DNA of 10,548 nt, taken from the NCBI GenBank assembly GCA_018675825.1, contig JABGXK010000072.1:1-10548 (forward strand), in the 5' to 3' direction. Under the pieces are notes generated by a model. The model searched no databases. It had not been told where the DNA came from and saw nothing but the letters and a program-made list of their open reading frames with translations. Below are positions 7,000-10,548 of this stretch, one piece after another (the first letter of the stretch is position 1; the number at the start of each line of letters is the position of its first letter). The position numbers and the translations under genes are program-made. This stretch comes from Flavobacteriales bacterium (GTDB lineage: Bacteria; Bacteroidota; Bacteroidia; Flavobacteriales; BACL11).

Positions 7000-8670
7000 A
7001 TGAGAAAAATTTTAGTTCTTTTACTTTTTTTATTTCCAACATTTCTTGTTTTCTCACAGGATTTAAAGACTACAGAGATTAAAGTTGTTGAGAGAATTAA
7101 GGTTGCTGTCCCTGATGCGGTTAAGTTAAACACTAAAGCAAGCTTTTCAGATACTACGAAGGAGGAAAAGAATCAGGAATACTTATTTTTTGACAAGGTG
7201 TTTTATTCTAATTTTATTACTCGCCAATTGGTTCCAGCTAGAATCAAGAATAGTAGTAAAATTGATGTTAATTCTACGAGTATTAAACTTTTATTAGGTA
7301 ATTATTCATTTAGATCTGCAAAAGTTTCATATAATAGTAAATATAAAAAATCTTTTTCTTACGGATTGAGCTTAGCTACTGATAAAACGAAATATAAGAC
7401 TGAAGAAAAGTTTAGTGTTAGAAATAATAACCAAATGTTGTATTTTTTCACAAAGAGTATTCTCTCAAAAAATATCATATCATCTTCATTTAGGTATGAA
7501 AATTTTGTTGCTCAACATGATTATAGTAATACCATTCATAATGATAATGAAAATCAGTTTTCGTATTCAGAAATATTATGTTCAATTAACTCTAGAAACT
7601 TTGAAGGTAATAGGTTGGTTCATAAAACCTCATTTTTTTTTACTGATCTTAATTCATCAACAGAGAATCATTTTAGTTTAAATTCTGAGATTAGTAATTT
7701 TGATTTATATAGGCCATTAAATTTATTAGTTACTTATAATAATTATACTAATTATACTAATAGAGCAACATCTTTTGGAAGGAATAAAACTGACATTAAG
7801 ATAATTGATATTAATCCTTCTTTAATTATTAATAAAAGTGGATTTGATATAGATCTTGGTTTTAATCTAGGATTCGAAAATAATGGATCTGCTAATATTA
7901 TTGGTGTTTTTCCTTTAATTAAAGTTAATAAAGAATTAGTTGATGATATTTTAAATGTCTCATTTGGAATTGATTGGAGTGATTATAGAAATACTATTTC
8001 GTCTTTGTCAAGAGAAAATCCTTATATCCATTCTTTTGGACTAAATAGTGGAAGTGTTAATGATTCTATTAATTATTCTCATTTATTAGAAACTACTGAT
8101 TTATATGAAACATTTTTTACTCTTAAAAATAAATTATCTCATAATGATTTTCTTGATTTAAATATGTCCTACGGAAGGATTCTAAATCTTCATTATTTTG
8201 ATCTACAATTTATTAATGATTATAATAGATTTAGTGTTGATTATATTGATGTTTGGCAACTTCGATTCAACGGAAAGTATCAAAAGAAGTTTAATAATTT
8301 ATTAGCATTAAATTTTAATGTCAATTATGTTAATTGGTTCGATGAGATTGTTCCGCAAAAGGCTAAGCTTACAAGTAATTTAGAATTACCTTTTACTTTA
8401 CGAAATAAGATTATAATTATTCCTTCGTTAAATTATATTGGCAAGCGACAAGCCAACCAAATGTCTATCAATTTAATCTATCCGCCTGAATTTGATCTTA
8501 TTGAGCTTGATGAGCAGTACTTAATAGATCTTAATATCAATTATAGTTACTCTAAAAAACTTTCATTCCATATTGATTTAAATAATCTCACTAATTCTAA
8601 AAAAGAACTTTGGAATGGTTATCAGCAGATTGGTTTAAATATGTCCTTTGGATTAAACTGTTTGTTTTAA
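7000..8670 (+). CDS. Outer-membrane beta-barrel protein, TonB-receptor type without plug
   Basis: A 556-residue outer-membrane protein. The chosen ATG at 7000 follows the TPR stop by one base and starts a signal peptide (MRKILVLLLFLF, cleaved near FSQ, residue 20). An in-frame ATG at 6982 would add six residues in front of the signal and overlap the TPR gene, so it is less likely. After a short polar N-terminal region (to about residue 90) the sequence is a long series of alternating polar/hydrophobic segments with Tyr, Asn and Phe, typical of a beta-barrel. The end, NLTNSKKELWNGYQQIG followed by a strand closing in Leu-Phe, matches the last strands of TonB-dependent receptor barrels and the terminal aromatic that the BAM machinery recognises. 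The plug domain and carboxypeptidase-like N-terminal domain of true SusC receptors are absent, and at 556 residues the protein is much shorter than they are. It is therefore more likely a structural or assembly barrel working with the TPR protein than a TonB-driven importer. That role is inference. Confidence 0.82.
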   Translation: MRKILVLLLFLFPTFLVFSQDLKTTEIKVVERIKVAVPDAVKLNTKASFSDTTKEEKNQEYLFFDKVFYSNFITRQLVPARIKNSSKIDVNSTSIKLLLGNYSFRSAKVSYNSKYKKSFSYGLSLATDKTKYKTEEKFSVRNNNQMLYFFTKSILSKNIISSSFRYENFVAQHDYSNTIHNDNENQFSYSEILCSINSRNFEGNRLVHKTSFFFTDLNSSTENHFSLNSEISNFDLYRPLNLLVTYNNYTNYTNRATSFGRNKTDIKIIDINPSLIINKSGFDIDLGFNLGFENNGSANIIGVFPLIKVNKELVDDILNVSFGIDWSDYRNTISSLSRENPYIHSFGLNSGSVNDSINYSHLLETTDLYETFFTLKNKLSHNDFLDLNMSYGRILNLHYFDLQFINDYNRFSVDYIDVWQLRFNGKYQKKFNNLLALNFNVNYVNWFDEIVPQKAKLTSNLELPFTLRNKIIIIPSLNYIGKRQANQMSINLIYPPEFDLIELDEQYLIDLNINYSYSKKLSFHIDLNNLTNSKKELWNGYQQIGLNMSFGLNCLF

Positions 8671-8672
8671 AA

Positions 8673-8699
8673 GTTATCAACTTTTGTTGAAAAAATAAC
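8673..8699 (+). repeat. Small hairpin and copy 2 of the shared 22-bp element
   Basis: TCAAC (8677-8681) and GTTGA (8686-8690) form a perfect 5-bp stem with a TTTT loop. Outer arms GTTA (8673-8676) and TAAC (8696-8699) can extend it across a bulge of five A's. It begins two bases after the barrel gene stop. A true plus-strand terminator would need a T-run after the stem, but here the stem is followed by A's, so this is not a convincing terminator. Positions 8673-8694 match 3899-3920 at 17 of 22 bases, and TTATCAACT (8674-8682) matches the DnaA-box consensus TTATNCACA at 7 of 9 positions. Structure is seen; function is unknown. Confidence 0.4.
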
Positions 8700-8745
8700 C
8701 TTAATTTTCTTGTAATATACCTATCATTTAAAGAATGGATAATTG

Positions 8746-8753
8746 TATATTTG
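8746..8753 (+). promoter_or_regulatory. Candidate -7 promoter element of gyrB
   Basis: TATATTTG is an exact match to the TAnnTTTG -7 consensus of the Bacteroidota primary sigma factor. Transcription would start near 8758-8760, leaving a leader of about 20 bases before the gyrB ATG at 8779, a normal length in this phylum. A clear TTTG-type -33 element at the expected 19-21 base spacing is missing, and TATAAT-like strings (8755-8760) also occur here, so this is tentative. Confidence 0.4.
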
Positions 8754-8778
8754 TTATAATATCAATAATTCAAATTTT

Positions 8779-10548
8779 ATGTCTGAAGAAAATAAAAATA
8801 ATGAAGAGTATGGAGCTAGTAATATACAAGTTCTTGAGGGTTTAGAGGCTGTTAGAAAAAGACCAGCCATGTATATTGGTGATATTGGAATGAAGGGATT
8901 ACATCACTTAGTTTACGAGGTAATCGATAATTCAATTGATGAAGCTCTAGCTGGACACTGTTCTCATATTGATTGTTTTATTAATGAAAATAACTCAATT
9001 ACTGTTACTGATAATGGTAGAGGAATTCCTACTGGTATGCATGAAAAAGAAGGGCGTTCTGCATTAGAAGTAGTAATGACAGTTTTACACGCGGGAGGTA
9101 AATTTGATAAAGGTTCTTATAAGGTTTCTGGAGGACTACATGGTGTTGGTGTTTCATGTGTGAATGCTCTGTCTTCTGACTTAAGAGTTGAGGTACATAG
9201 AGCAGGAAAAATATTTGAGCAAGAATACAAGATTGGAGTTCCTCAGTATGATGTTCGTGAAATTGGAACAACTGAAATTACAGGAACTTATGTTACATTT
9301 ACACCTGACAATGCTATTTTTGAAGAGACAGTATATCATTTTGATGTTTTAGCAGCACGTTTAAGAGAGTTATCTTTCTTAAATAAAGGTATTAATCTTT
9401 CTATTACTGATAAAAGAAGAAAGAATGATGAAGGGGAATTTGTAAAAGAAGAGTTTTATTCAGAAGGAGGATTGAAGGAATTTGTGTCATTTTTAGATGC
9501 CACAAGAGATTCAATCTTAGCAGATGTTATATATATTGATGGTGAAAAAGATGGTGTTCCAGTTGAGGTAGCAATGGTGTATAATGTGTCTTATACTGAA
9601 AATGTTCATTCTTATGTTAATAATATAAACACACATGAGGGGGGTACTCATTTGGCAGGTTTTAGAAGAGCTTTAACTAGAACTCTAAAAAAATATGCTG
9701 ATGAATCTGGCTTACTTAAAAAAGTAAAATTTGAAATTAGTGGTGATGATTTTAGAGAAGGTTTAACAGCTGTTATTTCAGTTAAAGTAATGGAGCCTCA
9801 ATTTGAAGGTCAAACTAAAACTAAGCTGGGTAACAAAGAGGTTACAGGCGCTGTTGATAAAGCAGTTGGTGAAATGCTAAACAATTATCTGGAAGAGAAT
9901 CCAAAGCAAGCACAAACTATTGTTCAAAAAGTAATATTAGCTGCCACTGCAAGAAATGCTGCAAGAAAAGCTAGAGAGCTTGTTCAGAGGAAAAATGTGC
10001 TATCAGGCTCAGGTCTTCCTGGAAAGCTTTCAGACTGCTCAGAAAGAGACCCTGCTAAATCAGAAATATATCTTGTTGAGGGTGATTCAGCAGGTGGAAC
10101 TGCAAAGCAGGGAAGAGATAGACATTTTCAAGCAATTCTTCCTCTTAGAGGAAAGATTTTAAATGTTGAGAAAGCAATGCAGCATAAGGTGTTTGAAAAT
10201 GAAGAAATAAAAAACATGTACAAAGCTTTAGGGGTTTCATTGGGAACGGAGGAAGATGAGAGAGCATTAAATATGGAAAAGTTAAGATATCATAAGGTAG
10301 TTGTTATGACAGACGCCGATATTGATGGAAGTCATATTGCAACATTACTTTTAACATTCTTTTTTAGATACTTAAAGCCATTAATTGAAAATGGATACAT
10401 ATATATTGCTACTCCTCCTCTTTATCTTCTAAAAAGAGGAAAAGATCACAGGTATTGTTGGGATGATAAAGAAAGAGATAACTTAATTGAGGATATGAAA
10501 GGTGGAAAAGATGTTAATGTTATTATTCAGAGATATAAAGGTCTTGGA
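8779..10548 (+). CDS. gyrB: DNA gyrase subunit B, 3' end cut off
   Basis: The ATPase subunit of type II topoisomerase gyrase, which with GyrA introduces negative supercoils. From the ATG at 8779 the frame is open to the window edge, giving 590 residues (about 645 expected) and ending exactly in QRYKGLG. GHKL ATPase motifs: YEVIDNSIDEA with catalytic Glu47 and Mg-binding Asn51, DNGRGIP (78-84), GGLHGVGVS (118-126) and the transducer lysine Lys349 in QTKTKLGN. Arg141 occupies the position of E. coli Arg136, involved in coumarin binding. The TOPRIM domain shows EGDSAGG (434-440) and DADIDGSH (512-519), with metal-binding Glu434, Asp512 and Asp514. The long gammaproteobacterial insertion after TOPRIM is absent, as in most bacteria. 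ParE is the main alternative, but the closeness to GyrB around EGDSAGG and the QRYKGLG form favour GyrB. No Shine-Dalgarno sequence precedes the start. The neighbouring barrel gene ends 108 bp upstream, so gyrB probably has its own promoter. Confidence 0.96.
   Translation, partial: MSEENKNNEEYGASNIQVLEGLEAVRKRPAMYIGDIGMKGLHHLVYEVIDNSIDEALAGHCSHIDCFINENNSITVTDNGRGIPTGMHEKEGRSALEVVMTVLHAGGKFDKGSYKVSGGLHGVGVSCVNALSSDLRVEVHRAGKIFEQEYKIGVPQYDVREIGTTEITGTYVTFTPDNAIFEETVYHFDVLAARLRELSFLNKGINLSITDKRRKNDEGEFVKEEFYSEGGLKEFVSFLDATRDSILADVIYIDGEKDGVPVEVAMVYNVSYTENVHSYVNNINTHEGGTHLAGFRRALTRTLKKYADESGLLKKVKFEISGDDFREGLTAVISVKVMEPQFEGQTKTKLGNKEVTGAVDKAVGEMLNNYLEENPKQAQTIVQKVILAATARNAARKARELVQRKNVLSGSGLPGKLSDCSERDPAKSEIYLVEGDSAGGTAKQGRDRHFQAILPLRGKILNVEKAMQHKVFENEEIKNMYKALGVSLGTEEDERALNMEKLRYHKVVVMTDADIDGSHIATLLLTFFFRYLKPLIENGYIYIATPPLYLLKRGKDHRYCWDDKERDNLIEDMKGGKDVNVIIQRYKGLG

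Noticed and set aside
7159..7170. Shine-Dalgarno-like GGAGG at 7161-7165
   Set aside because: It lies inside the barrel coding sequence with no start codon at a suitable distance, and Bacteroidota rarely rely on such sites.
7415..7681. 88-codon plus-strand frame inside the barrel gene
   Set aside because: It is an out-of-frame shadow of the beta-barrel gene with hydrophobic, low-complexity composition caused by AT-rich codons.
8677..8690. Intrinsic terminator for the barrel gene
   Set aside because: The 5-bp stem is weak and is followed by A's rather than T's on the transcribed strand.
9029..9271. 80-codon minus-strand frame inside gyrB
   Set aside because: It is antisense to the GHKL domain of gyrB, which is unambiguous in the plus strand.
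9956..10162. 68-codon plus-strand frame inside gyrB
   Set aside because: It is a shifted reading of the gyrB TOPRIM region. The gyrB frame itself is open and conserved throughout, so there is no frameshift.

Overview
This window is an ordinary-looking chromosomal segment of an AT-rich Bacteroidota, most likely a marine Flavobacteriia-type organism with low GC (visibly about 30%). The reasons are: gene content and sequence resemble flavobacterial families (monomeric isocitrate dehydrogenase, single-subunit RecD/Dda-like helicase, plug-less TonB-receptor-type barrel beside a very large TPR protein, short-form GyrB); signal peptides end in A-Q or S-Q; starts lack Shine-Dalgarno sequences; and a Bacteroidota-type TAnnTTTG promoter element lies before gyrB. 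There are no mobile elements, CRISPR arrays, tRNAs or rRNAs.

Layout, left to right. Bases 1-488 (+) are the 3' end of icd, the monomeric NADP-dependent isocitrate dehydrogenase. It converges on a tight four-gene minus-strand operon (3843 down to 528), transcribed as: a 70-residue protein of unknown function, ftsE (cell-division ABC ATPase), murB (UDP-N-acetylenolpyruvoylglucosamine reductase), and an SF1B helicase. The first two junctions are 4-base ATGA overlaps. The helicase starts at a TTG two codons after, and in the same frame as, the murB stop. A 131-bp divergent promoter region (3844-3974) separates this operon from a plus-strand pair: a secreted 1007-residue TPR protein and, one base after its stop, a 556-residue outer-membrane barrel protein of TonB-receptor type without a plug. 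After a 108-bp gap carrying a small hairpin and a candidate promoter, gyrB runs off the right edge with 590 codons present.

How the genes fit together. The minus operon joins wall-precursor synthesis (MurB) and a divisome-associated ATPase (FtsE) with a DNA helicase. The plus pair is an envelope module whose function I cannot name: a periplasmic TPR scaffold co-transcribed with an outer-membrane barrel. gyrB and icd are housekeeping. The most uncertain and interesting parts are the TPR/barrel pair, the small protein coupled to ftsE, and a 22-bp element shared by the only two sizeable intergenic regions, which contains the 9-mer TGTTGAAAA. No clearly new defence, mobile or biosynthetic system is visible.
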